From positions 372,501-436,500 of the forward strand of contig NZ_JAKFGM010000002.1 of the NCBI RefSeq assembly GCF_021502585.1: 64,000 nucleotides of DNA. The letters are read 5' to 3'. Source of the stretch: Sphingomonas cremea (GTDB taxonomy: Bacteria; Pseudomonadota; Alphaproteobacteria; Sphingomonadales; Sphingomonadaceae). This document shows positions 46,467 to 55,722 of the stretch, one piece after another; position 1 is the stretch's first letter, and each line of letters opens with the position of its first letter. The notes under the pieces were generated by a model that saw only the letters and a program-made list of their open reading frames with translations, ran no database searches and was not told the DNA's origin. The translations under genes were made by a program, and so were the position numbers.

Positions 46467-46470
<4 letters not shown>
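43987..46470 (-). CDS. ABC transporter permease, YbbP type (FtsX-like domains)
   Basis: An 827-residue inner-membrane protein with two FtsX/MacB-like permease halves. It opens MKLPLRLALRDLRGGLSGLG, has a large periplasmic loop in each half and hydrophobic clusters near residues 15-40, 245-345, 385-435, 470-490 and 705-810. It belongs to the YbbAP/TesA group of ABC systems associated with lipid or envelope homeostasis. The start overlaps the ATPase stop by 4 bases, so the two are coupled. Confidence 0.88.
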
Positions 46471-47138
<668 letters not shown>

Positions 47139-47194
47139 GGCCGGTGTAGCTAGGGAGCTTGTTCCGCAGCCACAATGGCCCCACCTTGCGCGCC

Positions 47195-47824
47195 ATGATC
47201 CGCCGGTCGATTGCCACCGCCCTTCTGTCGATCATGTTGATCGGTGCCGGTCCGCCACCGCAACGGCCGCTGGTGCTGGCATTCGGCGACAGCTTGACCG
47301 CCGGATATGGCCTCGACCAGGGACTTGGCTTCGCGCCCCAGTTGCAGGCGACGCTCCGCCGCCACGGGGTTGCGGCGACGGTCGTCGATGGGGGAGTCTC
47401 CGGCGACACCAGCGAGGCGGGCAAGGCGCGGCTCGGCTGGACGCTCGACGGCCTTGACCGCAAACCGGATTTGGTGATCCTCGAGCTTGGCGCCAACGAC
47501 ATGCTGCGCGGGCTCGATCCCGAGCTTACGGCCAAGAATCTGGATGCGATGCTGGCGGAGCTGAAACGTCGCCGCATAAATGTCCTGTTCACGGGAATGA
47601 GGGCAGCGCCAAATCTCGATCCCGCCTATGTCGCGCGGTTCGATGCAATCTATCCTGCGCTGGCCCGACGGCATGACGTCGCTACCTATCCCTTCTTCCT
47701 GGATGGCGTGGCGGCCGAGAAGAGCATGCAGCAGGCGGACGGAATGCATCCCACCTTTGCCGGCGTGAAGCGGATCGTTTCGGGAATTACGCCGGCGGTG
47801 AAGCGCGCGCTCGCACGAAGTTAG
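47195..47824 (+). CDS. tesA: Exported GDSL esterase/thioesterase TesA-like
   Basis: A 209-residue precursor with a signal peptide (MIRRSIATALLSIMLIGAGP) and an SGNH-hydrolase fold. Block I is AFGDSLTAGYGLD with the nucleophile serine, block II has VDGGVSGDTSEAG, block III is LELGANDMLRG and block V carries DGMHP with the aspartate-histidine pair. This set matches TesA-type arylesterase/lysophospholipase L1. The upstream TTG at 47159 is rejected because it buries the signal. Divergent from ybbA. Confidence 0.92.
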   Translation: MIRRSIATALLSIMLIGAGPPPQRPLVLAFGDSLTAGYGLDQGLGFAPQLQATLRRHGVAATVVDGGVSGDTSEAGKARLGWTLDGLDRKPDLVILELGANDMLRGLDPELTAKNLDAMLAELKRRRINVLFTGMRAAPNLDPAYVARFDAIYPALARRHDVATYPFFLDGVAAEKSMQQADGMHPTFAGVKRIVSGITPAVKRALARS

Positions 47825-48135
47825 GCGTTCAGCCCTTCGAGCGAAATGGGCTCGGCGAATTCGGCGCCGATTCGGCTTCCCGCGATCCAGCGAACAAGTG
47901 CATTGGCACGCTCGCGACCGGGCAGGATCAGCCAGATGCGCGTGCCGACATCGAAATGGCCTTCGGCTTCGGCCATGAATCCGGTTTCGGAGATGTTGAG
48001 GACCCGCGCTTCGAATCCCTCGCTGCCAAGTTCACGGACGCGCGCGCCGATCTCGACCGGGTGGCGGGAGGTACGTCGCCGGTCACTTGGATCACGGGCC
48101 TGTTCAATCCGTGCCTTGATCATCCGAAAGCTCAT
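47821..48135 (-). CDS. Single-domain PilZ protein
   Basis: A 104-residue protein starting MSFRMIKARIEQARD. RRRTSRHPVEIGARVREL fits the RxxxR c-di-GMP motif and LNISETGFMAEAE the second motif. It probably binds cyclic di-GMP and acts through protein contacts. It sits 10 bases downstream of a second PilZ gene in the same direction and overlaps the tesA stop by 4 bases. Confidence 0.82.
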   Translation of the reverse strand: MSFRMIKARIEQARDPSDRRRTSRHPVEIGARVRELGSEGFEARVLNISETGFMAEAEGHFDVGTRIWLILPGRERANALVRWIAGSRIGAEFAEPISLEGLNA

Positions 48136-48145
48136 CTCCACGGCG

Positions 48146-48451
48146 CTACTCCAGCGGAACGGCGAAATACACGCCCATCCGCCCATCGCGCAGCCAACGC
48201 ACCTGACCCGCAATCGTGCCGCGGTCAAGCAATTGAAGCGAAACGGTTTCACCAATGCGCGCGTCGCCGGTGAAGCGAATCATCGCACCCGACCGCGACA
48301 GATTGACCAGCGTGACGACGTGATTGTGCCCCCTGAACGACAGGACAGCCGCATGCGACTCCGCTTCGATCCGCTCTTCGGACCGCTCGTCAAACACGCG
48401 CTTGACGGTGCGCGGTATCATGTTGCCATGAAGTTGGAACCGCGATGACAT
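48146..48451 (-). CDS. Single-domain PilZ protein (degenerate RxxxR)
   Basis: A 101-residue protein starting MSSRFQLHGN with AAGGGGCGAG upstream. The domain has VNLSRSGAMIRF, matching PilZ motif 2, and ERSEERIEAES where the RxxxR motif is expected, so c-di-GMP binding is doubtful. It is followed immediately by another PilZ gene. An ATG five codons upstream is an alternative start. Confidence 0.72.
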   Translation of the reverse strand: MSSRFQLHGNMIPRTVKRVFDERSEERIEAESHAAVLSFRGHNHVVTLVNLSRSGAMIRFTGDARIGETVSLQLLDRGTIAGQVRWLRDGRMGVYFAVPLE

Positions 48452-48655
48452 CTCGCCCCTTCCCATTCGTTCCCTGCTTCGGATTAATCTTATGCTTCCC
48501 AACTGCTTAAGGATTAGTTGGCGCGGCCGGATTCGCGCGCCGAGCCGTGCCGCGGCCTCTGGTCCCGCCGGTTCATCCTGTGTAAGCTTGGGGGCGCTAG
48601 GTAAGGCACTATATTGACGCTGGGGCGTTGAGTTGGTTGCGAGGGGTAAGCTGCA

Positions 48656-49984
48656 GTGACGAAGGCGCGTTGGAACCATTTGGCGATGTTCACAGTCGTG
48701 GCCTCGGTGCCGCTGGCGTCACTTGCGGCCCAGCCGGCCGCCACGCCGGCCCCCAAACCCGTTACGGCGCAGCCGAGCAAGGCGGTCGACCCGATCGCTC
48801 CGCTGCCGGAAGGAGCAAAGGCCCCGGCGCCTGCCCAGCCCACGGCGGAGCCGCTGCCCCCGCCACCGCCACCGCTGTGGCAGGTCCAGCAGGCGCAATC
48901 GCTGCTTAATTACATCAACAATATCGGGCGCGAGGGACTATCCCCGGCGGATTATGATCCCGCCGGGCTGGCCTCGGCAATGAATTCGGGCGATCCGTTG
49001 GCGCTGGCCCAGGCGGCGACCGACCGGTTCAACAAATTGTCATCGGACTTGGCACTTGGCCATGTGCGGGGCGACGCGCGAATTGGCTGGTTCGTCGAGG
49101 ACAAGGACATCGACGACGTCCGGCAGCGCCAGCTGCTGGAGGCGGCGCTGGTCACCAACCGCGTTCCGGAGGTGCTGAACAGCCTGCTTCCGACCCATCC
49201 GCAATATGGCGCCTTGCGCACGGCTCTTGCAGTCGCTCCGCGTACGGACGTCCAGAAGATCAACAAGATCCGGCTCAACATGGATCGTTGGCGGTGGCTG
49301 CCGCGGGACCTTGGCGACAAATATATCATCGTCAACGTGCCGGCATTCCATGCGACGCTGGTCGAAAATGGCGTTACCCGCTGGAAGCACCGCGCGATTG
49401 CCGGCGCAATCAAGACGCCGACGCCGCAATTGAGTGTGATGGCGACGGGCGTGATCCTCAATCCGTGGTGGGAAGTGCCGACCAGCATTTCCAAGGAAGT
49501 CGCGGGCAAGCCGGGATATGTGTCGGTCAAGGGCAAGGACGGAAAGGTGCAGCGTTGGCGCCAGCCGCCGGGACCGAGCAATGCGCTCGGCCAGCTCAAG
49601 TTCGTGATGTACAATCCGTATAATATCTACCTCCACGACACCAATGCGCGGAGCCGGTTCAACAGCCAGATACGGGCGCTGTCGCATGGCTGCGTCCGCA
49701 CCGAGCATGTCCTTGACCTGGCGACCGAATTGCTGGGCGACGACAATGGCGAATGGACCCCTGAAAAGATTCAGGAGACACTCACGGCCAAAAAGACTGT
49801 CCAGGCCAATTTCGTGAAGCCGGTGCCGGTGCACATCGTCTATTTCAGCGTCGCTGCGCTGACCGACGGGACGATCGTCAACTACACCGACCTCTACAAG
49901 CGCGACAATGAAGTGATCGCGGCGCTCCTCGAAGGCGATGGCGAGGTCCCTCACAAGGCCGGCGAGAAAGTCGCGGCCAAGTAA
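48656..49984 (+). CDS. Exported L,D-transpeptidase (YcbB/LdtD type)
   Basis: A 442-residue cell-wall enzyme that links peptidoglycan stem peptides or attaches envelope proteins. A signal peptide and proline/alanine-rich linker (about 1-75) precede a peptidoglycan-binding-like helical region and the YkuD domain. The active-site motif is SHGCVR, with His344 and Cys346. The GTG start has GAGGGG about 10 bases upstream. It is convergent with another L,D-transpeptidase gene across a perfect terminator. Confidence 0.9.
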   Translation: MTKARWNHLAMFTVVASVPLASLAAQPAATPAPKPVTAQPSKAVDPIAPLPEGAKAPAPAQPTAEPLPPPPPPLWQVQQAQSLLNYINNIGREGLSPADYDPAGLASAMNSGDPLALAQAATDRFNKLSSDLALGHVRGDARIGWFVEDKDIDDVRQRQLLEAALVTNRVPEVLNSLLPTHPQYGALRTALAVAPRTDVQKINKIRLNMDRWRWLPRDLGDKYIIVNVPAFHATLVENGVTRWKHRAIAGAIKTPTPQLSVMATGVILNPWWEVPTSISKEVAGKPGYVSVKGKDGKVQRWRQPPGPSNALGQLKFVMYNPYNIYLHDTNARSRFNSQIRALSHGCVRTEHVLDLATELLGDDNGEWTPEKIQETLTAKKTVQANFVKPVPVHIVYFSVAALTDGTIVNYTDLYKRDNEVIAALLEGDGEVPHKAGEKVAAK

Positions 49985-49997
49985 GCCCGGCGCAATA

Positions 49998-50029
49998 GAA
50001 AGGGCGGCCCCCGTGGGGGCCGCCCTTTC
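49998..50029. terminator. Perfect bidirectional terminator between the two L,D-transpeptidases
   Basis: GAAAGGGCGGCCCC, a CGTG loop, then GGGGCCGCCCTTTC: a perfect 14-bp stem whose ends supply a T-run for either strand. It sits 13 bases past one stop and 30 bases before the other. Confidence 0.92.
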
Positions 50030-50058
50030 TGATTCCAGCTACATGCGAAAGGCGAGCT

Positions 50059-50745
50059 TTAGGCGGCCGAGCTATCCAGCTTGTCGGCGTAGATCATCCG
50101 CCCGCCCGCGAGTTTGCTCATCACTTTCCATTGGTCGGCGCGGCTGAATGCGAAGCAGCCTTCCGAACGGCCGAGCTTGCCGTGGATGTCAATCATCTCC
50201 GGCTCGGCATACCAGGCATTGTGAATGACGATCGCGCGCGATTCGGCATTGCTGTTGGTCCAGTCGAGACCGTGCACCTTCATCGAGAGGCCATATTTGC
50301 CATGGTAATATTCGCCGGTGGTGTAGGTGCCGTTCGACGTCGCCTCGGAACCCGGCCGGTTGGAGAACATCTCGACAAAGCCGCTGTGGTCGGGATCCGA
50401 CCCCCGGCCATGTGCGACCCGGAAGCTTTCGACCTGACCGCTCGCCAGGTTGACGAGGTGGAAGCGAGGATCGCGCGAAGCCAGCGTGAAATCGACGATG
50501 CCAATCGAATCGCGAGCCGCGATCCGGTGCGAATCAAGCGCAGCCTTCGCCCGCTGGAACAGCGCCGAATCGATGCCAAGCGGTGTCGTCGGCGCGGCTG
50601 CAACCGGCGCCAGAGGGTCGACTGGGGCCATCGCGGGCGGCAGTTTTGACGGCAACAATATCTGCGAGCTGGCAGCACTGGACAGCAGGAGTCCCCCTGC
50701 GCCGGCCGCCCCAAGCCGCAACATTTCCCGACGATTCAACGACAT
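50059..50745 (-). CDS. Exported L,D-transpeptidase catalytic-domain protein (YkuD_2 type)
   Basis: A 228-residue precursor. MSLNRREMLRLGAAGAGGLLLSSA looks like a twin-arginine or Sec signal. The domain has the catalytic Cys197 in GRSEGCFAF and the region FHLVNLASGQVESFRVAHGRG, matching the wide 'murein L,D-transpeptidase catalytic domain' family rather than classic YkuD. GGAGG lies 7 bases before the ATG; the GTG two codons earlier is too close to it. Confidence 0.85.
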   Translation of the reverse strand: MSLNRREMLRLGAAGAGGLLLSSAASSQILLPSKLPPAMAPVDPLAPVAAAPTTPLGIDSALFQRAKAALDSHRIAARDSIGIVDFTLASRDPRFHLVNLASGQVESFRVAHGRGSDPDHSGFVEMFSNRPGSEATSNGTYTTGEYYHGKYGLSMKVHGLDWTNSNAESRAIVIHNAWYAEPEMIDIHGKLGRSEGCFAFSRADQWKVMSKLAGGRMIYADKLDSSAA

Positions 50746-51038
50746 CCACACCCTCCGGTTGAAGGAACCCTTATACCTGCGAAAAGGTTAATCGCCGATA
50801 ACTGTCTTGCATCCGCACCGGCTTTTGTCCCGCCAAGCCAACGGTTCATCGTTCCCGGCGGAACCCGCAACGCCTTGAAATGAAGGGAAGCCGCTGCTAA
50901 GGGGCCGCCTCCGCACGCGCCCCGGGCGTTTGCGAACCATGTTCATTGCTCAGTGGAATCATGGCCGGATGTCCCGGTCTTTTCGCCGGGCTTGCCCGGT
51001 CGAATTCGGGTGCACTTTAAGGGAGTTGGACGGCTTTT

Positions 51039-51245
51039 ATGCAAATCATCGTTCGCGACAACAATGTCGACCAGGCGCTGCGCGCGCTCAAGAAGAAGCT
51101 GCAGCGTGAGGGCGTCTATCGCGAGATGAAGCTCCGCCGTCATTACGAAAAGCCGTCGGAAAAGCGCGCCCGTGAGCGTGCTGCCGCGATTCGCCGCGCA
51201 CGCAAGCTCGAGCGCAAGCGGATCGAGCGCGAAGGCGCCCGCTAA
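51039..51245 (+). CDS. rpsU: Ribosomal protein bS21
   Basis: A 68-residue basic protein of the small ribosomal subunit: [20 protein letters not shown] then arginine-rich helices ([20 protein letters not shown]). Length and sequence match the family. AAGGGAG precedes the start. The 293-base gap before it has no other gene; a GCACTTTAAGGGAG leader is visible. Followed by an FKBP gene. Confidence 0.96.
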   Translation: MQIIVRDNNVDQALRALKKKLQREGVYREMKLRRHYEKPSEKRARERAAAIRRARKLERKRIEREGAR

Positions 51246-51288
51246 GCCTTACCGAGGCTTCGCCTAACTTTCTTCCGCGAGGGCAGAC

Positions 51289-51771
51289 ATGTCGGTTACC
51301 CAAGTTCCGCTTCGTCCCGTCGCGAAGGGCACGATGATCAAGCTGTGGCTCGCCGTCGCCGCGCTGATCGGGCTGGCCTATGGCATCGCCTACTTTGGCG
51401 CCGGCCAGTTCAAGACCGTCACCGTGGACACCGTGGCCGCGGGCAGCGGGCCGCTGATCCGCGAGCTGGATGGAGTGATCATCGAATATACCGGCCGGAC
51501 CGAGGATGGCACGGTGTTCGATACGACCGACGGACGCGGCCCGGCGCCGTTCCTGGTGATGCAGGTGGTTCCCGGCTTTCGCGAGGCGCTGATCCGGATG
51601 CAGCAGGGCGGCCGCTACAAGATCCTTATTCCTGGCCGCCTGGCCTATGGCAAGAACCCGCCTCAGGGCAGCCCGATCGGCCCCAATGAAGACCTGTCCT
51701 TCGACGTCCATGTCCTGCAGGTCGTGCCCAACGCTGCGCTTACAGCCGGCGCGGTTCCGCAGGGCCAGTAA
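51289..51771 (+). CDS. Membrane-anchored FKBP-type peptidyl-prolyl isomerase
   Basis: A 160-residue protein with one N-terminal membrane helix (about 18-38, LWLAVAALIGLAYGIAYFGAG) and a periplasmic FKBP domain. GVIIEYTGRTEDGTVFDTT, VVPGFREALIRMQQGGRYKI, IPGRLAYGKNPP and IGPNEDLSFDVHVLQV are FKBP blocks. It starts 43 bases after rpsU. The aromatic binding pocket looks mostly conserved. Confidence 0.9.
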   Translation: MSVTQVPLRPVAKGTMIKLWLAVAALIGLAYGIAYFGAGQFKTVTVDTVAAGSGPLIRELDGVIIEYTGRTEDGTVFDTTDGRGPAPFLVMQVVPGFREALIRMQQGGRYKILIPGRLAYGKNPPQGSPIGPNEDLSFDVHVLQVVPNAALTAGAVPQGQ

Positions 51772-51773
51772 GA

Positions 51774-52856
51774 CTAGCCGTCGTCCGCGGCGATACGCGG
51801 CTTATTGGTCTCGCTGAACTTTTCCAGCGCCACCTTGATCGTGGCAACAATCGGATCGGCCAGCAGCAGGCCCAACACCCCGAACAGCGCTCCGAATAAC
51901 AGCTGTGCGGCCAGGACCAGCGCCGGCGCCAGGTCGACGGTGCGGCGTGCGATGTAGGGCACCACCAGATAGCCGTCGACGTTCTGCACCAGGAAATAGA
52001 CGAATATTGCCCATAGGCCTTCGCCCTGCCCGGCGGAGAAACCGACGGCGACCATCAGCACGCCGGAGATGATTGCACCGATATTGGGGACGAAGGCGAG
52101 CAGGCCGGTCAACAGACCGAGCAGCGCCGCCATCGGAACGCCGCCCGCCCAAAGCAAAAGCCAGGTAAACACGCCTTCAAACAACATTCCGACAATGCGG
52201 CCGAACATCAGCCGCCTCAGCGTGAACCCGACCTGGTTGCTGATTTCATAGAAGCGGCCGCGATTGCCGACCGGCAGCATCCAGGCAACGCCCTTGTCAT
52301 AGAGGCGCGGCTCGATCGCGACGAAGATGCCGATGACGACGATCATCAGGATCGACGTCACGGCGCCGATTGCGGTGCTTACGGCGCTGGTCAGGCGGCC
52401 GACCCCGCCAAGGAGTTGCTGGCTGAAGCTGTGCAGGCCAGCACCTTCGGCCGGCATCAGGTCCATTTCGACCGCGTAGCCGACCAGGCGGTCCCACTGC
52501 AGCGTGACCACTTCTCTAAGTTCGCTTGCCTGGCCGATCAGGGTCGTTCCGGCGAAATAGAATACCCAGCCGACGAAAGCGAAGCCGGCGAGCGTAACGA
52601 GTGCCAGCCTCCAGCCACGAGCGATCGGCAGGACCCTGCCGAGCAGGCGGGTGCCGCCATCGAGGATCACTGCGAACACCATGCCGCCGATGATCAACAG
52701 GATCGGCTGCGACAGGACGATCACCCCGGCGACCAGCAAAGCCATGCCGATCCAGACGGCCGCGCGGCGAACCTCGGCAATGACGGCGACGTCCGAAATA
52801 TCGGCAGGACCGGGCCGTTCGGCAGTTGCGGCGGACGGCTCGTCAGTCTTCTTCAA
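51774..52856 (-). CDS. AI-2E family transporter (PF01594-type membrane protein)
   Basis: A 360-residue inner-membrane protein with about seven hydrophobic segments, including IGMALLVAGVIVLSQPILLIIGG, WRLALVTLAGFAFVGWVFYF and VDLAPALVLAAQLLFGALFG. The glycine-rich LLTGLLAFVPNIGAIISGV is the family signature. Members export varied solutes; autoinducer-2 export is not implied. It starts 3 bases after the lepB stop, so it belongs to that operon. Confidence 0.88.
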   Translation of the reverse strand: MKKTDEPSAATAERPGPADISDVAVIAEVRRAAVWIGMALLVAGVIVLSQPILLIIGGMVFAVILDGGTRLLGRVLPIARGWRLALVTLAGFAFVGWVFYFAGTTLIGQASELREVVTLQWDRLVGYAVEMDLMPAEGAGLHSFSQQLLGGVGRLTSAVSTAIGAVTSILMIVVIGIFVAIEPRLYDKGVAWMLPVGNRGRFYEISNQVGFTLRRLMFGRIVGMLFEGVFTWLLLWAGGVPMAALLGLLTGLLAFVPNIGAIISGVLMVAVGFSAGQGEGLWAIFVYFLVQNVDGYLVVPYIARRTVDLAPALVLAAQLLFGALFGVLGLLLADPIVATIKVALEKFSETNKPRIAADDG

Positions 52857-52859
52857 GGC

Positions 52860-53792
52860 TTACTCCCTGGACGGGTGGAGCGAATTGCCTGCCCGCCCTT
52901 CCCGGAAAGCGGGGAACCAGGTCAGCGGGTTGGTATAAATCGTCGTGCCGTCAAGGCTGAAGGTGATGAATTCGGCACGGCCGCCGATATTTTCCCACGG
53001 CACTGGACCGCCGAGTCCCATGTCCTCCAGGCTGAAGCGGCTGTCGGCGCTATGGTCTCGATTGTCGCCCATCAGGAACACCCGGCCCGGAGGAACGCGG
53101 ACCGCGGCATAGTCGTCGCCCTGGCTCTGGCCGTCGTCGATCGTGTCGTAGCTAACGCCGTTGGGGAGAGTCTCCCGGACGATCGGCAGGCGGCAGAAGG
53201 CCCCCTCGCTGGTTTCGATGCGCCGGCCCCAGAATTGCATCATGCCGCACGGGGCATTGGCATCGACCGGAATCATCGCCGGCGGTCGTACCTGGGCCTG
53301 GACCCGCTTGCCGTTCAGGATCAGTCGGCCGTTGTGCACCTCGACCGTGTCGCCCGGCAAGCCGATCACCCTTTTGATATAGTCCTGGTTGCCGCCCGGC
53401 GGAGTGACGATCACCACATCCCCGCGCTCTGGCAGCTTTCCGAGCAACCGCCCCTTCGTGAACGGCAAGGTTATGGTCCACGGCTCGGCCCGGCGGAGGA
53501 CAAGATTGCGGAAGATCGCTGCCGGGTTGGGAATGGTCGGGGAGACGTAGGACCAGCCGTAAGGGAATTTCGTCACCACCAGCCGGTCGCCGGTCAGCAA
53601 ATTGGGCATCATCGATTCGGATGGGATGTAGAAGGGCTTGGCGATGAAGCTGTGGAAGGCGAGCACCGCGACCAGCACCCAGAACAGGCCCTTGATCTCC
53701 CGCCAGATTGCCTGGCGGTGGCTTTCCTTTGCAGGTTCGGTGGCCGTGGCCGCCGCCGCGGTGGCGGTGACGGGCTTGGGACTCTCGGACAA
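52860..53792 (-). CDS. lepB: Signal peptidase I LepB
   Basis: Membrane serine protease that removes Sec signal peptides. The 310-residue protein has one membrane segment (about 35-53), the catalytic serine in IPSESMMPN (Ser60), the general base lysine in DYIKRVIGLPGD (Lys140), and GDNRDHSADSR near the end. The start is a TTG immediately after the acpS stop (zero gap), with GGAG upstream. Confidence 0.94.
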   Translation of the reverse strand: MSESPKPVTATAAAATATEPAKESHRQAIWREIKGLFWVLVAVLAFHSFIAKPFYIPSESMMPNLLTGDRLVVTKFPYGWSYVSPTIPNPAAIFRNLVLRRAEPWTITLPFTKGRLLGKLPERGDVVIVTPPGGNQDYIKRVIGLPGDTVEVHNGRLILNGKRVQAQVRPPAMIPVDANAPCGMMQFWGRRIETSEGAFCRLPIVRETLPNGVSYDTIDDGQSQGDDYAAVRVPPGRVFLMGDNRDHSADSRFSLEDMGLGGPVPWENIGGRAEFITFSLDGTTIYTNPLTWFPAFREGRAGNSLHPSRE

Positions 53793-54200
53793 TCAGGGCT
53801 CCATCTTGCGGGCGTAAAGGATCACGAATGCCTGCGCCCAGGGGTGGTCGTCGGTCATCGTCAGATGCACTTCGATGGCGTGGCCCGGCGGAGCCATGGC
53901 GTCAAGCCGAGCCCGAGCGCCTCCGGTAAGTTGCAAGGTCGGAGCGCCCGACGGCGCATTGACCACGCCAATGTCCTTCATGAACACGCCGCGCTTGAAT
54001 CCAGTACCGACCGCCTTTGAAAAGGCTTCCTTGGCAGCGAAGCGCTTGGCCAGCGTGCCGGCGATGGTGTGCGGGCGCCGGGAAGCCTTCGCGCGTTCGA
54101 TATCGGTGAAGACGCGGTTCAAGAAGCGGTCGCCGAAACGGTCGAGCGAAGCCTGGATCCGCACGATGTTGCACAGGTCGGAGCCAATACCGAGGATCAT
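53793..54200 (-). CDS. acpS: Holo-acyl-carrier-protein synthase AcpS
   Basis: Attaches 4'-phosphopantetheine from coenzyme A to acyl carrier protein. The 135-residue protein opens [15 protein letters not shown] with the metal-binding Asp8, and has [14 protein letters not shown] with the catalytic Glu. Both are AcpS signatures. It overlaps the end of pdxJ by 4 bases. Confidence 0.95.
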   Translation of the reverse strand: MILGIGSDLCNIVRIQASLDRFGDRFLNRVFTDIERAKASRRPHTIAGTLAKRFAAKEAFSKAVGTGFKRGVFMKDIGVVNAPSGAPTLQLTGGARARLDAMAPPGHAIEVHLTMTDDHPWAQAFVILYARKMEP

Positions 54201-54985
54201 GACGGAGCAGTCCGGCCGGGGGCAGGATGGCGGCTCGCCCCCAGCAAGCCGCGTTCCGGCATAGCCTCATCCATCAGCGCACGCATCCGCCTCACGCTTG
54301 CCTCCAGCCCGGTGAAGATCGCTTCGCCGACCAGGAAATGCCCGATGTTGAGCTCGGCCAGTTGCGGAATGGCGGCAACGGGGACGACATTGTCGAACGT
54401 CAGGCCGTGGCCTGCATGCGGCTCGATACCGTTCTTGGCGGCGAGTGCGGCGGCGTTGGCGATTCGTTTCAATTCGGCCGCCTGCTCCTCGCCCTCGACA
54501 TGGGCGAAGCGCCCGGTATGGAATTCGACCACCGGAGCGCCGAGCCGCAAGGCGGCATCGACCTGCCGCTCGCTCGGTTCGATGAACAGCGACACGCGAA
54601 TGCCGGCGTCAGCAAGGTGGCTGACATATGGCCGCAGGGCATCGAACTGGCCGGCAGCCTCCAGCCCGCCCTCGGTGGTGCGCTCTTCGCGCTTTTCGGG
54701 GACGATGCAGGCGGCGTGTGGCTTATGGGCCAGCGCGATCGCCAGCATTTCTTCGGTTGCCGCCATTTCCAGGTTCAGCGGAAGGTCGATCTCGGCCATC
54801 AGCCGGTCAATGTCGCCGTCGGTGATGTGCCGCCGGTCTTCGCGGAGATGGGCGGTGATTCCGTCCGCGCCCGCCGCCGCCGCCGCCTGCGCCGCGCGGA
54901 CCGGGTCGGGATGCGGTCCGCCGCGCGCATTCCGGATGGTCGCGACATGGTCGATATTGACGCCAAGGCGAAGGCGAGTGCTCAA
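54197..54985 (-). CDS. pdxJ: Pyridoxine 5'-phosphate synthase PdxJ
   Basis: Closes the pyridoxine ring from deoxyxylulose 5-phosphate and 3-amino-2-oxopropyl phosphate in vitamin B6 synthesis. The 262-residue TIM-barrel protein has [45 protein letters not shown] and [15 protein letters not shown]. The proline/arginine-rich tail beyond about residue 245 is unusual in composition. Overlaps pyrE by 4 bases. Confidence 0.95.
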   Translation of the reverse strand: MSTRLRLGVNIDHVATIRNARGGPHPDPVRAAQAAAAAGADGITAHLREDRRHITDGDIDRLMAEIDLPLNLEMAATEEMLAIALAHKPHAACIVPEKREERTTEGGLEAAGQFDALRPYVSHLADAGIRVSLFIEPSERQVDAALRLGAPVVEFHTGRFAHVEGEEQAAELKRIANAAALAAKNGIEPHAGHGLTFDNVVPVAAIPQLAELNIGHFLVGEAIFTGLEASVRRMRALMDEAMPERGLLGASRHPAPGRTAPS

Positions 54986-55563
54986 GCGGCGCGGCTCCCG
55001 GGCTTGATCGCCGGAATCGCTGCCAGCTCCGCGGGAAGGTCGTTTGCGTCGTAGGTGGGCACGTCGATCCGAATCAGCGGAACGAAGGGAACGCCAAGGT
55101 CAACGGCGCCGCCCGACCTGTCCACGAGGCTGGCTTCGGCGATTACCTTGCCCCCCGCTTCCTCGATCGCCGCGATCGCTTCCTTCGACGACAGGCCGGT
55201 GGTCACCACATCCTCGACCATCAAAACCCGCTCGCCCGGTTTCAGCGAAAAGCCGCGGCGAAGATGGAATGCACCGTCAGGCCGCTCGACGAACATCGCG
55301 GGCTTGCCCAGCGCGCGTCCCATTTCATGGCCGATGATCACCCCGCCCATGGCCGGCGAGACGACCGCATCGATGGAATCGCGGATTTCCGCCGGCAGCT
55401 TCGCGGCGAGCGCCCGGGCCAGCCGTTCGGCCCGCGCGCCATCCATCAATACCCGCGCGCATTGCAGATATCGCGGGCTGCGGAGGCCCGAGGAAAGGAT
55501 GAAGTGACCTTCGAGCAGCGCGTCCGCAGCGCGGAATTCCGCCAAAATCTCCTCGTCGGTCAC
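54982..55563 (-). CDS. pyrE: Orotate phosphoribosyltransferase PyrE
   Basis: Joins orotate and PRPP to give OMP in pyrimidine synthesis. The 193-residue protein has [30 protein letters not shown], the charged loop after [15 protein letters not shown] and the PRPP motif [18 protein letters not shown]. First gene of a run reading pyrE, pdxJ, acpS, lepB and an AI-2E family gene. Confidence 0.95.
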   Translation of the reverse strand: MTDEEILAEFRAADALLEGHFILSSGLRSPRYLQCARVLMDGARAERLARALAAKLPAEIRDSIDAVVSPAMGGVIIGHEMGRALGKPAMFVERPDGAFHLRRGFSLKPGERVLMVEDVVTTGLSSKEAIAAIEEAGGKVIAEASLVDRSGGAVDLGVPFVPLIRIDVPTYDANDLPAELAAIPAIKPGSRAA

Positions 55564-55722
55564 GCTTATCTCCTTCGAATTCGCGGCCCGAAATAGGCCC
55601 GCGGCGCCCGACCCGCAACCGCCGCTTGAGGGAGCGCAATGTCCCGCCTATAAGGCCGCCAAATTCGGGACCTGCCGCATCTCGGCGGGCCTTTCTTTGC
55701 AACCGAATCAATCGGGGTGACG

